Source: Chitinophagales bacterium | Lineage (GTDB): Bacteria; Bacteroidota; Bacteroidia; Chitinophagales; UBA2359 | Direction of reading: 5' to 3' | NCBI GenBank assembly: GCA_020629335.1 | Contig: JAHDDN010000301.1 | Span: 1 to 6,616 of the forward strand | DNA length: 6,616 nucleotides | In this document: positions 1 to 6,616 of the stretch, one piece after another | Layout of the letters: each line of letters opens with the position of its first letter | Position numbering within the stretch: position 1 is the first letter of the stretch | Notes under the pieces: model-generated | Database searches by the model: none | What the model saw: the letters and a program-made list of their open reading frames with translations, nothing else | What the model was told of the DNA's origin: nothing | Translations under genes and position numbers: made by a program

Positions 1-389
1 TATCGTGCTAAAGGAATCATTTTCGACTCAAATAATAAGCATTATTTTACAAAAATTTCGTCTCTAAAAAACAAGCTGTAATAATAAAGCATAACTCCAA
101 AACCACTCAAAAACCTAATAAACAACTCTAAAAAAATCACTTAAGCATAACTATTAATTTCATTGTGACTATTAAAAACATTCAACAAATTATTAAAAAA
201 ATATTATTTTCAAGTTAAGTTTCAAATTAAAAAAACAGGTGTTTTTTTCTCAGATTAGTATTCTACGATAATCAAATATTAGAAATCTTCTAAAAAGTAT
301 TTTCTCACTGTTAAAGAAATAGGTCAATCTATCGTTCATGTTTGTACTTAGGTTCTCCTTGCAATGAATACTTATACTTGTAATTGGAT
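1..389. other. AT-rich intergenic stretch without a gene
   Basis: All six frames are broken by frequent stops. The only open stretch reaching into it is a minus-strand frame that mostly reads through the adjacent repeat block. It holds runs of A and T, a 10-bp direct repeat (aagcataact at 87-96 and 143-152) and the small A/T-stem hairpin listed separately. No promoter or RNA gene could be supported. It is probably the space between a gene left of the window and the repeat mosaic. Confidence 0.6.
229..248. terminator. Weak A/T-stem hairpin, possible bidirectional terminator
   Basis: Eight bases (aaaaaaac, 229-236) pair perfectly with gttttttt (241-248) around a 4-nt loop (aggt). The plus-strand copy ends in a run of seven T, as an intrinsic terminator would, and the minus-strand copy does too. 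The stem has a single G-C pair, so it is thermodynamically weak. No gene inside the window ends directly upstream of it, so its role depends on what lies to the left. Confidence 0.25.
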
Positions 390-519
390 TGGCTTAGGGA
401 TGGGAACGGTATGTGGCGTATATGATGCGACTTACGGCGCTTAGTGATGCGATGGCTGGCCTGAAAGGCAGACAAGCAGCACTTAGCAGAGTAGGAGCAG
501 CATAGCCACATAAGAGTGG
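390..519. repeat. Interspersed repeat segment with nested inverted repeats
   Basis: This non-coding segment is GC-richer than the genes. It begins with a 20-bp sequence (390-409, tggcttagggatgggaacgg) that recurs exactly at 6566-6585. Directly after it, tatgtggc (410-417) is the perfect reverse complement of gccacata (505-512), enclosing about 87 nt. Inside lies a small hairpin, gcct/aggc at 459-462 and 466-469. It looks like one module of a dispersed intergenic repeat family. A minus-strand frame is open across it, but the translation is low-complexity and family-less, so I treat it as non-coding. Confidence 0.5.
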
Positions 520-620
520 ACAGCCCGACCGTGCGCCTTCGGCGAATGCATAATGCGTAATGATGAATAATGAATTTGGGCGGGCACAAGGCTTGCCCCT
601 ACAAACGCACGGGAAGCTCC
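520..620. repeat. Palindromic module B (acagcccga ... gaagctcc)
   Basis: The left border acagcccga (520-528) abuts a 7-bp stem, ccgtgcg (529-535), whose perfect complement cgcacgg (606-612) abuts the right border gaagctcc (613-620). The interior holds a tight hairpin cgcc-ttc-ggcg (534-544), a TAATG-type microrepeat, and an inner stem gggcgggc (578-585) that pairs with gcttgccc (591-598) if two G-U pairs are allowed, followed by cctac. The same border, stem, inner GGGC...GCCCCTAC and border order occurs at 811-899 with an entirely different outer stem. It is likely a mobile or structured non-coding repeat; no coding capacity is apparent. Confidence 0.55.
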
Positions 621-745
621 AATAAATGATGAATGCGTAATGATTAATGTGTAATGTTTAGTTTGTGCTGTGCGCTTCGCTTACGAGCGCAGACGGAAGC
701 CCCGAATTAATGATGAATTAAAAATTACGAATGACGAATTTATTT
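545..745. repeat. Degenerate TAATGATGAAT / AATGCGTAATG microrepeats
   Basis: The word aatgatgaat occurs three times (559-568, 625-634, 709-718), and the 13-mer aatgcgtaatgat occurs twice (552-564, 632-644). Degraded relatives such as attaatgtgtaatg and attacgaatgacgaatt lie between and after them. The spacing is irregular, so this is not a clean tandem array and not a CRISPR. Such ATGA/ATTACGAA-like intergenic microrepeats are common in some Bacteroidota and cyanobacterial genomes; that statement is from memory. Confidence 0.5.
671..703. repeat. Partial palindromic module C, right border only
   Basis: A 6-bp stem, tgcgct (671-676) and agcgca (686-691), is followed by gacg and then gaagcccc (696-703). 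That is the same right border as the two complete modules, again followed by an aat-rich, atgatgaat-containing stretch. The left border acagcccga is absent upstream of the stem, so this looks like a decayed or truncated copy. Confidence 0.4.
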
Positions 746-810
746 GGCTCTGACTACGACCTTAATTACCCAAGCAAATAATATGGTTTTTCAAAAATGT
801 CCAGTAGTAT

Positions 811-900
811 ACAGCCCGACCCGATTATTTTTGCCATCGTTGGGCCGACACATAGGTACGGCCCCTACGGACGATGGCAAAAATAATCGGGGAAGCCCCA
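811..900. repeat. Palindromic module D with 21-bp perfect stem
   Basis: The left border acagcccga (811-819) abuts a 21-bp arm (820-840) whose exact reverse complement is 871-891, followed by the right border gaagcccc (892-899). The 30-nt loop contains gggcc (842-846) paired with ggccc (860-864), and then cctac. In the transcript of the minus-strand gene that stops at 917 this hairpin would form about 25 nt after the stop codon, so it may protect or define that mRNA's 3' end. There is no T-run after it on the minus strand, so it is not a standard intrinsic terminator. The border and inner-hairpin architecture matches the module at 520-620. Confidence 0.65.
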
Positions 901-916
901 ATGAACTATAAATGAT

Positions 917-2350
917 CTAAGGAAGCATAAGTTGGAGCTTTTCATTCAACCAATTTCGTTCTGAAAGTTCCTTGGTCTCTGAAACTTTTTTAATGATAGA
1001 TTTCAATTTATCAACATCTAAATCTACTTCCATTTTCAATAGATAAATAGTGCTCAAAAAATTAATAAAATTTTGATTGGTTAAGATATGCCGTTCTGCT
1101 ATTTTTTCTTTTTGACGAAAGACAAATACTCTAAAAGAATTCAACAAGCTTTCTAATAATTCATACTCTTCTAACTCGTAATAAGTCTTAGCTAATACTT
1201 GCTTGGCCCCTAATAAATAATAAATATCCTTGTACTCTACCTTCAGTAATAAATCAATCACCTTATCAAATACTCCTTGATGAAAATATAATTGAGCTAA
1301 ATTATAATGATAGACATCCTCTCTTACTTCCAGCAATATTTTGTCTTTATTTTGAGTTAAAAAATCCCTTGTCCAATCAAACTTCTTAAGCCGTAAAGCT
1401 ACGGTAATAATGTTCTTAAAACTTTGTGATAGAAAATGCCCATTATAAAGCAATAAACTTTTGGCTAATTGATTCTCATACAATTCAAATACTTCTTCAA
1501 AATAAGTCTGTATATTATCCTCCTTAAATACTCTTGAAGCATTTTCTAAAAATCCATATAAGGCCCTTGCCTCATTTTTAGTTAATAAATCGCCATGCTG
1601 TTTAATCCCTTCTTTTAGTAAATAATACTGCTCTTTATTAGGCGAGGAAAGTAAACATAGCGATTGATACCAGAGCATAATAACGGGATTATTGGCATGA
1701 ATGCTCCGAGGGATATACTCTTTCAACTCAATTAATAAATCATAATGATAATCAAACTTAACGATTTTACTTCGATTGATCATCAAACATAAAAGTTGTA
1801 GTTTTTTTAATAAATAGAATGCATCTAAAGCATTCATTTCTGCTTGTAAATTAGTATCCCCTACCCGCTTATCTTTTTTCGACAAATAGATCGTTTGCTC
1901 TGATTCTTTTAATAATTGATTGTAAAAATAATGTTGATCATGATGAATGGCTTTAGACAATCGATTATTCAATTGCTTATACTCTTTTTCGTATAAACCT
2001 TCTAGCGAACGATTGTTATAAAAATGAGCAATGATAGTTTCATCATAAATCTCATTCATTGCTCGACTCTTTAAGTATACTATAAACTGCTCGACCAATT
2101 TTAGTAATTTATGAAACTGCTTGTTCAGAACTTTTTCATCTAATGACTGCTTTGGATACAATAAGGTATAAGCTTTCTCTTCTGTAAAACGAGGGTGAGA
2201 GAATGTGGGGGCAAATTTCTGTATATAACGGAAAAGTACAAGTATCCCTTCATCACTATTGTATAATGGGGATAATAAGAACTTATCCAATAGCTTTAAC
2301 TCTTGTTTTGTGAATCCTTTTAAAACTTTTATCAGCTTCCTTTCTTTCAT
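917..2350 (-). CDS. Uncharacterised helical TPR-like protein with N-terminal SPxYN motif
   Basis: A 477-residue protein that is soluble by sequence: no signal peptide, no clear transmembrane segment, rich in Leu, Lys, Tyr and Glu, and predicted all-helical by eye. The N-terminus (roughly residues 5-45) has the pattern helix, then FLLSPLYN (S27-N31), then another helix. I recognise this from a family of about 480-residue Bacteroidota hypothetical proteins in which SPYFN is typical. Around residues 345-413 two TPR-like helical pairs can be seen (YNLAQLYFHQG, LAKTYYELEEYE). TPR folds usually mediate protein-protein contacts; no enzymatic motif is visible and no function is assigned. I chose ATG at 2350. 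An in-frame TTG at 2359 would add three residues, and the next codons upstream run quickly to a stop at 2369-2371. No Shine-Dalgarno sequence precedes either start. It is divergent from the FN3 lipoprotein gene and transcribed alone; hairpin module D follows its stop. Confidence 0.85.
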   Translation of the reverse strand: MKERKLIKVLKGFTKQELKLLDKFLLSPLYNSDEGILVLFRYIQKFAPTFSHPRFTEEKAYTLLYPKQSLDEKVLNKQFHKLLKLVEQFIVYLKSRAMNEIYDETIIAHFYNNRSLEGLYEKEYKQLNNRLSKAIHHDQHYFYNQLLKESEQTIYLSKKDKRVGDTNLQAEMNALDAFYLLKKLQLLCLMINRSKIVKFDYHYDLLIELKEYIPRSIHANNPVIMLWYQSLCLLSSPNKEQYYLLKEGIKQHGDLLTKNEARALYGFLENASRVFKEDNIQTYFEEVFELYENQLAKSLLLYNGHFLSQSFKNIITVALRLKKFDWTRDFLTQNKDKILLEVREDVYHYNLAQLYFHQGVFDKVIDLLLKVEYKDIYYLLGAKQVLAKTYYELEEYELLESLLNSFRVFVFRQKEKIAERHILTNQNFINFLSTIYLLKMEVDLDVDKLKSIIKKVSETKELSERNWLNEKLQLMLP

Positions 2351-2380
2351 TGTTTTCAAATGAATTACTTAATTAATAAA

Positions 2381-2534
2381 CTCATTTAAAGGTTTTCTGC
2401 TGGCTTAGAAAATGGCTGTTTTTCTATATTTCAGCGTTATTTTTTCGACACTTAGCGCTGCTATGCACCTCAAAAATGCCTTGAAATACAAAAAAACAGC
2501 TCATTTTCAGCTTCATCATAAAACTTTAAGCGAG
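2381..2534. repeat. 154-bp imperfect palindrome between divergent genes, MITE-like
   Basis: Arms 2381-2433 and 2482-2534 are both 53 nt and are reverse complements over most of their length. The inner parts are strongest: tgaaatac...acagc pairs with gctg...atttca with two mismatches in 19, then gaaaatg (2408-2414) pairs with cattttc (2502-2508) after a 1-nt bulge. The outer ends match again (ctcatttaaaggtttt against the complement of aaaactttaagcgag), with a poorly matched 11-nt patch between. The 48-nt centre has its own overlapping alternative stem, cagcgtta (2432-2439) with tagcgctg (2453-2460), seven of eight matching. It lies upstream of both flanking genes, so it does not serve as a terminator for either. 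No target-site duplication is obvious. It could be a non-autonomous mobile palindrome, a cruciform or a 5'-leader structure for the minus-strand gene. Confidence 0.6.
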
Positions 2535-2539
2535 TTCAA

Positions 2540-2570
2540 TTGCATTAAGATACAATATAACTTATTTTTA
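2540..2570 (+). promoter_or_regulatory. Candidate Bacteroidota promoter for the FN3 lipoprotein gene
   Basis: A TTG (2540-2542) lies 20 nt before tatttttt-like TATTTTTA (2563-2570). The latter matches the Bacteroidota -7 consensus TAnnTTTG except at the last base. This would start transcription some 30 nt before the ATG at 2609. The region is AT-rich, so chance matches are easy and the call is weak. Confidence 0.3.
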
Positions 2571-2608
2571 TAGCTAATACCTTTATTTTTTTTATAAAAA
2601 CCACTATT

Positions 2609-3412
2609 ATGTTTAAGCACTATAAAATTCTAAGTATTATCATTTTACTGCTATCTATCTTATATGCTTGTGATGAGGATAATTTATGCGATCAAGCAAA
2701 TTTATATAGTGATTGTAATGCTCCTGATAATTTACTCATTCAAGACTACCAACAAGCTAGCGGAGCAGTTACACTATCCTGGAATGCAGTAGCTGGCGCC
2801 GAATCTTATATCTTAGAATACGAAGCGCCTAATAGCACTATATTAGAGTTAAGCACTAGTACTACTAGCTTATCATTTAATCTTTCATCAACAAATGGGC
2901 TACATAGATTCAGCATATTTAGCCTTTGTGAACCTAACGAATGCTGTGAAGGGCAATATTTGCAAGGCCCCACTATATTTATAGATAGAAATGAAGAAGA
3001 TTGTGAACTCTCTATTACTAATTTGATAATAGAAGAAATAACTGATAGTACTTTCAACCTATCATGGGATTTGATAGATGATGCTTCCTTTTATATTGTT
3101 GAGTATTATGAAGGAGATTCTCCTACACCGACAAGCACTGTTGAAACAGATCTCAATAGTATCGCTATGCTATATAATACTAGTACGAAATGTCATAGAG
3201 TGATCGTAAAAGCTGTTTGCGGAAATGGATCAATAGGAAGTGGGTCACAAGTCATTATAGTGACGATTGATGATATTAGTGACTTCTGTGCTAGTCCCGA
3301 TGATTGTTTAAAGAATGCCTATTGTATAAGAGCCAAACAGAGTAATAATTCTTATATACACTATTATAGTCCAAGTATTTTTTGTAGAAATGAATGTAAT
3401 GGAGGATGCTAA
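2609..3412 (+). CDS. Cysteine-rich lipoprotein with two fibronectin type III domains
   Basis: A 267-residue protein with a lipoprotein signal peptide: basic MFKHYK, a hydrophobic core (I7-L18), and lipobox LYAC with Cys21, followed by acidic DEDN. Tyr at -2 is slightly atypical. Two FN3-like beta-sandwich domains follow: about 38-125 (LSWNAVAGAESYILEYE, W58, Y71) and about 133-221 (LSWDLIDDASFYIVEYY, W153, Y166). Residues 222-267 form a tail with six cysteines (227, 233, 239, 259, 263, 267), the last being the C-terminal residue. Apart from the lipidated Cys there are 14 cysteines, an even number, suggesting extensive disulfides in the periplasm or at the cell surface. FN3 domains commonly act as binding or spacer modules; the ligand is unknown. 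ATG 2609 is the only start that keeps the signal peptide intact. An intrinsic terminator lies 57 nt downstream, so it is probably monocistronic. Confidence 0.88.
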   Translation: MFKHYKILSIIILLLSILYACDEDNLCDQANLYSDCNAPDNLLIQDYQQASGAVTLSWNAVAGAESYILEYEAPNSTILELSTSTTSLSFNLSSTNGLHRFSIFSLCEPNECCEGQYLQGPTIFIDRNEEDCELSITNLIIEEITDSTFNLSWDLIDDASFYIVEYYEGDSPTPTSTVETDLNSIAMLYNTSTKCHRVIVKAVCGNGSIGSGSQVIIVTIDDISDFCASPDDCLKNAYCIRAKQSNNSYIHYYSPSIFCRNECNGGC

Positions 3413-3468
3413 TTTCACTATTTCAAGGAATTTTGAGCTAAAAATGTAATCAAAAGCCCTAATAATAT

Positions 3469-3507
3469 AATCCACTCTTTATCAATAGGTTAAAGAGTGG
3501 ATTTTTT
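3469..3507 (+). terminator. Rho-independent terminator after the FN3 lipoprotein gene
   Basis: A perfect 13-bp stem (aatccactcttta 3469-3481, complement 3491-3503) encloses a 9-nt loop and runs into a T-tract (3502-3507) on the plus strand. It lies 57 nt after the TAA at 3410-3412 and separates this transcript from the next lipoprotein gene. Confidence 0.85.
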
Positions 3508-3607
3508 ATTTTCGGTAGCTCTTTCACCTTCCTAAAGTATGAAAAAGGAGATAAATTAGGGCAATTTAATGCTTTAAAATGTAATAGGCTAAGGAGTGCT
3601 CCGCATC

Positions 3608-3615
3608 TATCTTTG
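3608..3615 (+). promoter_or_regulatory. Perfect -7 box (TATCTTTG) upstream of the second lipoprotein gene
   Basis: TATCTTTG matches the Bacteroidota sigma-ABfr -7 consensus TAnnTTTG at every fixed position. It lies 62 nt before the ATG at 3678, downstream of the preceding terminator, and so fits a separate transcription unit. No convincing -33 TTG is found at the usual spacing. The stretch from about 3511 to 3607 contains nothing else I can name. Confidence 0.4.
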
Positions 3616-3677
3616 GTGATGTAAACTTCATAGAAATTGAAGTGAACAACAATTTAATCATCACTAAATATTTAATC

Positions 3678-4997
3678 ATGACAAATTTAAAGAGTTTTTT
3701 CAAACAAGTATCTTTATTAGCATTATTAAGCTTGCTAACTTTTGCAGTTAGCTGCGATAAAGAAGATGTAAATGACTTTAATCCTTTTAATGAAGATAAC
3801 ACATCTACCGCTAACTATCAGGGCCTAACTCATACCGCTTTAGGCGAGGCTAATTTAATGATTGAAGGCAGTGGAAGCAATCAAAGCCTAATCGTTGACG
3901 AAATTGGTGAGAGCGGAGAGGATGGCGTACAAATTGAATTAGCCAATAGTAAAAGTGTAGACTTTTTCTTTGAACCAGTCAACTTAGGAAATGATGGAAG
4001 CTTTGAGCTAGAAGTTTTATCGTCAGATTTACATGAAGTTTATAGCGGACTTAGACTAAGTACTGAAGGAGATCAAAAATTTCTCGAAATCTATCCAGCC
4101 AATGGCGAATATGCTCTTTTAGAAGCTTATCATGAAGGAGAATTAGTGTATTCAAAAGAATATAGCGTCAGTGGTAAGCAAGAAATATTACCTTGGATAA
4201 TTGGAGGTATTGCAGGCTATGTTGCCTCTCATGTAGATGCCCATCTGGAATATTCAGAGAAAGACGGATGGAGCGGAGGCGTTTCATGGAATAGTAAAGA
4301 CAATGGCGGCAACTCAGGAGGATTAGATATTAATACTCCTGTAGCAATTCAGTTTGATGGATTAACTGAAGCAATACTAGTAGATAAAATAATGGTCAGT
4401 TCTCCATCTGATAATCAAGATACTCAACAATTAAAGGTGAATATGAAGTGTAAGAACTTAACTGAACCATTAAAGATTGTTGAAGAAAGAATTGATATTC
4501 CAGCTCCCATTGTAGATGAAACATCTAATGGAATTGCTCCTTGGATATTAGAATTTGGCACCGCAGATGTATTAGGTCTTTGTCACGGGACAGGTTTTTG
4601 CAACTCTACTTTTCCACCTGTGCCAGGTGAATATCCAGTATTAGCGGCTAATCAGGCACTAGTTGATAACGGAAATATTGAGAATACTCCTGATCATACC
4701 TTATTCCATATTCCGCTTATTGGGAACCCTTTAAGCGAGGATGTAATGAATCAAATGTTGAGTACGCAAACATTTGAAGCACCTAATCCATTCCCTATCC
4801 CCTTCAACTATGCTAAAGAAGTTTTTGCCCAAGCTGATATTGAGTTGACTGAAGACCTTTATATTCCGGCTGGATCTTACGAAGTGGAGATTAATAGCGA
4901 TGAGACTGGAGTTCCAGTAAGTGCATCTATTATTTGCCCTTGTCCATTCTTTGTAGTTGGACCACCTATAATTATTATCATCATTATTAATTTCTAA
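3678..4997 (+). CDS. Lipoprotein of unknown function with C-terminal poly-isoleucine tail
   Basis: A 439-residue protein beginning MTNLKSFFKQ, then a hydrophobic core and lipobox AVSC with Cys26, followed by the acidic linker DKEDVNDFN; hence exported and lipidated. Residues about 48-100 (LTHTALGEANLMIEG, then IGESGEDGVQIEL and SVDFFFEP) resemble a beta-rich motif I recall from secreted hypothetical proteins, without a firm family. Around 170-204 come a hydrophobic ILPWIIGGIAGYVA patch and a Gly/Trp/Ser-rich segment. Cysteines occur in MKCK, LCHGTGFC and ICPCP. The last 22 residues (418-439) are hydrophobic and contain seven consecutive Ile. The start is ATG 3678. A GTG at 3642 in the same frame would put twelve polar residues before the signal peptide and lies much closer to the candidate -7 box, so I reject it. 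No function is assigned. It converges on the sulfatase gene, with a shared terminator between. Confidence 0.82.
   Translation: MTNLKSFFKQVSLLALLSLLTFAVSCDKEDVNDFNPFNEDNTSTANYQGLTHTALGEANLMIEGSGSNQSLIVDEIGESGEDGVQIELANSKSVDFFFEPVNLGNDGSFELEVLSSDLHEVYSGLRLSTEGDQKFLEIYPANGEYALLEAYHEGELVYSKEYSVSGKQEILPWIIGGIAGYVASHVDAHLEYSEKDGWSGGVSWNSKDNGGNSGGLDINTPVAIQFDGLTEAILVDKIMVSSPSDNQDTQQLKVNMKCKNLTEPLKIVEERIDIPAPIVDETSNGIAPWILEFGTADVLGLCHGTGFCNSTFPPVPGEYPVLAANQALVDNGNIENTPDHTLFHIPLIGNPLSEDVMNQMLSTQTFEAPNPFPIPFNYAKEVFAQADIELTEDLYIPAGSYEVEINSDETGVPVSASIICPCPFFVVGPPIIIIIIINF
4968..4988 (+). repeat. ATT/ATC trinucleotide run encoding seven isoleucines
   Basis: Codons ATA ATT ATT ATC ATC ATT ATT run directly to Asn-Phe-stop. 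Mixed ATA/ATT/ATC codons show that the peptide run is not purely a nucleotide microsatellite, though it has one's character. Gains or losses of three bases would change tail length without loss of frame, while both other frames reach a stop at once or within six codons. Confidence 0.7.
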
Positions 4998-5037
4998 AAC
5001 TTAGTGATGATAAAGCACTAATTTGTAATCCTAAATA

Positions 5038-5069
5038 AAGAGGCTAAATCAAAATTGATTTAGCCTCTT
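5038..5069. terminator. Bidirectional terminator between convergent lipoprotein and sulfatase genes
   Basis: A perfect 15-bp inverted repeat (aagaggctaaatcaa 5038-5052, complement 5055-5069) lies 40 nt after the plus-strand stop (4995-4997) and 6 nt after the minus-strand stop (5076-5078). With a realistic loop it gives about 13 bp of stem. The minus-strand side continues into tttattta and the plus side into gtactttt, so U-rich tails are moderate in both directions. Its position between convergent genes fits a shared terminator. Confidence 0.8.
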
Positions 5070-5075
5070 GTACTT

Positions 5076-6503
5076 TTAATTCTCCATCATCTTCCACTCT
5101 TTTTTGATTTTGTAGCTTTTGTCTGGCTTAAAATCTATCTCCACTTGCTTCTTATGGGCCTTCAATAAATTTTGCATTTTCTCATATTCTTCTGGAAAGG
5201 AGGAAGCTAAATTATTTTTCTCTAAAGGATCATTCTTAATGTCGTATAATTCGCCATTGACGTACTTCCATTGATTGGTTAAGATGCCTTTTCTGCCTAA
5301 ATAAAACGTTCTTGTTAGATCTTGTTTTTCGCCTCTTAATAGCGGCATTATATTTTTGCCATCAAAAGCCTTTGGAGGAGAGTTAAAACCTAGCAAAGAA
5401 GCAAGGGTTGGAAATATATCTATATGCCCCATGATGTTATCTAACTTTCTTTTGCCATCTAAATAAGCAGGCCATTTAATCACTGCTGGTGCTCTTACTC
5501 CGCCTTCATAAAAATTTCCTTTTCTACCTTTTAAGGGCAGATTACTACCGCCTTCTGTCGGGTCGGCTCCATTATCGCTATAGAACATCACTAAGGTATT
5601 ATCAGCAATTCCTTTATCTTCTAAAGATTTTAAAATTCTACCTATTGCCTTATCCATTGAAGACACCATTGCCATATAAGTTTGACGCTGCGAATTTCCT
5701 CTACCACGCTCCACATTTCTACCTGTCAATTGCTCATCCGTCAATTTAAAAATTCCCCTCGACTCATCGAAGTTATAGAGCGCTAACTCTTCGTCCATGG
5801 ATTGCAATGGCGAGTGGGGCGCATTAAAAGGGACATACAAAAAGAAAGGATCTTGCTCGTTTGATTCCTCTATAAATCGAACCGACTCATCTGCTATTAA
5901 ATCGGTGGAATATCCTTTTGTGTAATCACTTTCAAATCCTCTATGCCAGTCTAATTCCCCTCGTCTCTCATGCGTGAAATAATCAATCTGACCGCCATAA
6001 TGGCCATAAAAATGAGTAAAGCCCTGATTGATAGGATGATATTTTACATTGGAATGCCCTAAATGCCACTTGCCTATGCAAGCTCTTCTTTGATAACCTA
6101 CTTCCCCCAACATCTCTGGTAATATAAACTCATCAGGCGATAAGCCATCCATACGATCTGGGGTAATTACCCCCTTTGTCATTGCGGCACGACCTGGATA
6201 ACGCCCCGTCAATAAAGCAGCTCTTGATGGCGTACACATATTAGATACATAAAAACGATCTAGCTCTATCCCCTCCTTCACCAAACGATCTATATTAGGT
6301 GTTTTGACTTTGGGATTGTGATAACCCACATCGCCCCAACCCATATCATCTGCTAAAAGAATGACAATATTCGGCTTCGTAAAGCTATCTTTCTTAGTAG
6401 AAGAAGTAGTGGAATTAGACATTTTTTCTGTATTACAACTACAAAAAAAACCAAATAAGAAACTAATACTTATAATAAATAAAATTCTATTAATCATCTT
6501 CAT
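5076..6503 (-). CDS. Family S1 formylglycine sulfatase, arylsulfatase B-like
   Basis: A 475-residue exported sulfatase that would hydrolyse sulfate esters, probably on a sulfated glycan. The N-terminus has a hydrophobic signal (I7-F20) ending GFFCSC, so SPII processing at Cys23 is possible though the lipobox is unusual; a Ser/Thr/Lys linker follows. Catalytic features in order: ADDMGWGD (metal ligands D52, D53); CTPSR at 90-94, the Cys-type formylglycine signature with C90 converted to FGly; GKWHLG (K145, H147); APHSP (H230); SDNG (D310, N311); and LKGRKGNFYEGGVR (K328). QGFTHFYGHYGGQIDYFTHER resembles the region of human ARSB containing YFGYLLGSEDYYSHER, supporting an ARSB/GalNAc-4-sulfatase-like subgroup, but substrate cannot be read from sequence. 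Length is full for the family and all core residues are present. The start at 6503 is supported by AAAGGAA 4 nt upstream. No maturase or SusC/SusD gene is in the window, so conversion of C90 must rely on a gene elsewhere. Confidence 0.95.
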   Translation of the reverse strand: MKMINRILFIISISFLFGFFCSCNTEKMSNSTTSSTKKDSFTKPNIVILLADDMGWGDVGYHNPKVKTPNIDRLVKEGIELDRFYVSNMCTPSRAALLTGRYPGRAAMTKGVITPDRMDGLSPDEFILPEMLGEVGYQRRACIGKWHLGHSNVKYHPINQGFTHFYGHYGGQIDYFTHERRGELDWHRGFESDYTKGYSTDLIADESVRFIEESNEQDPFFLYVPFNAPHSPLQSMDEELALYNFDESRGIFKLTDEQLTGRNVERGRGNSQRQTYMAMVSSMDKAIGRILKSLEDKGIADNTLVMFYSDNGADPTEGGSNLPLKGRKGNFYEGGVRAPAVIKWPAYLDGKRKLDNIMGHIDIFPTLASLLGFNSPPKAFDGKNIMPLLRGEKQDLTRTFYLGRKGILTNQWKYVNGELYDIKNDPLEKNNLASSFPEEYEKMQNLLKAHKKQVEIDFKPDKSYKIKKEWKMMEN

Positions 6504-6507
6504 GATA

Positions 6508-6514
6508 TTCCTTT
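6508..6514 (-). promoter_or_regulatory. Shine-Dalgarno-like site for the sulfatase gene
   Basis: On the minus strand AAAGGAA ends 4 nt before the ATG at 6503. It favours that start over the in-frame ATG two codons later (6497), and is the only purine-rich ribosome binding site seen before a gene in this window. Confidence 0.45.
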
Positions 6515-6516
6515 CA

Positions 6517-6532
6517 TTTGCGGAGTCGCAAA
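6517..6532. promoter_or_regulatory. Small palindrome in the sulfatase leader
   Basis: tttgcg (6517-6522) pairs perfectly with cgcaaa (6527-6532) around a 4-nt centre. It lies 13 nt upstream of the sulfatase start codon and beside the Shine-Dalgarno-like site. It could be an operator half-site pair or a leader hairpin; no regulator is identifiable. Confidence 0.3.
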
Positions 6533-6565
6533 ATACAACTTTTTTTGTACTTATAAGAAAATCAA

Positions 6566-6585
6566 TGGCTTAGGGATGGGAACGG
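6566..6585. repeat. Second exact copy of the 20-bp interspersed repeat
   Basis: Identical over 20 bases and in the same orientation to 390-409 (tggcttagggatgggaacgg). Both copies are preceded, 10-13 nt earlier, by tacttata (6548-6555 and 369-376). Sequence after the 20-mer differs completely between the two, so the shared part is a border or core of a dispersed intergenic repeat. Confidence 0.65.
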
Positions 6586-6590
6586 GTTAC

Positions 6591-6616
6591 GAAACGTTGA
6601 AACGTTTGAAAGTTGA
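6591..6616. repeat. GTTGAAAC-like microrepeat at the window edge
   Basis: Imperfect tandem units of 8-9 nt (cgttgaaa 6595-6602, cgtttgaaa 6603-6611, then gttga) run off the end of the window. It follows directly on the 20-bp interspersed repeat and may be part of a longer array that cannot be seen here. Confidence 0.35.

Overview
The window looks like an AT-rich Bacteroidota chromosome segment. The evidence is two clear lipoproteins with short charged stretches after the lipid-accepting cysteine, FN3 domains, a perfect TAnnTTTG-type -7 box, mostly weak or absent Shine-Dalgarno sequences, and an N-terminal SPxYN-type helical protein of a kind I associate with the Saprospiria/Cytophagia side of the phylum. 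Placement near Saprospiraceae is an impression, also prompted by the style of the intergenic repeats, and is not demonstrated.

Layout. Bases 1-389 are AT-rich and hold no convincing gene. Bases 390-900 are a non-coding mosaic of interspersed repeats, visibly GC-richer than the genes around it. It contains two palindromic modules with identical borders but different self-complementary stems, plus degenerate TAATGATGAAT-type microrepeats. Four genes follow: an uncharacterised all-helical TPR-like protein (minus strand, 917-2350); a small cysteine-rich FN3 lipoprotein (plus, 2609-3412); a larger lipoprotein of unknown function that ends in seven consecutive isoleucines (plus, 3678-4997); and a complete ARSB-like formylglycine sulfatase (minus, 5076-6503). 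A 154-bp imperfect palindrome fills most of the gap between the first two, divergent, genes. A strong intrinsic terminator separates the two lipoprotein genes, and a bidirectional terminator lies between the convergent lipoprotein and sulfatase genes. The last 50 bases carry a second exact copy of a 20-bp repeat seen at 390-409, followed by a GTTGAAAC-like microrepeat.

The four genes do not form one operon; each appears to be its own transcription unit. Three are predicted to be exported: two surface-type lipoproteins and a sulfatase that could desulfate environmental sulfated glycans. The FN3 lipoprotein might act in adhesion or substrate contact, but nothing in the sequence ties it to the sulfatase. 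No sulfatase maturase, SusC/SusD pair, transposase, CRISPR, tRNA or rRNA is visible. The most unusual content is the non-coding palindromic repeat material rather than the proteins.
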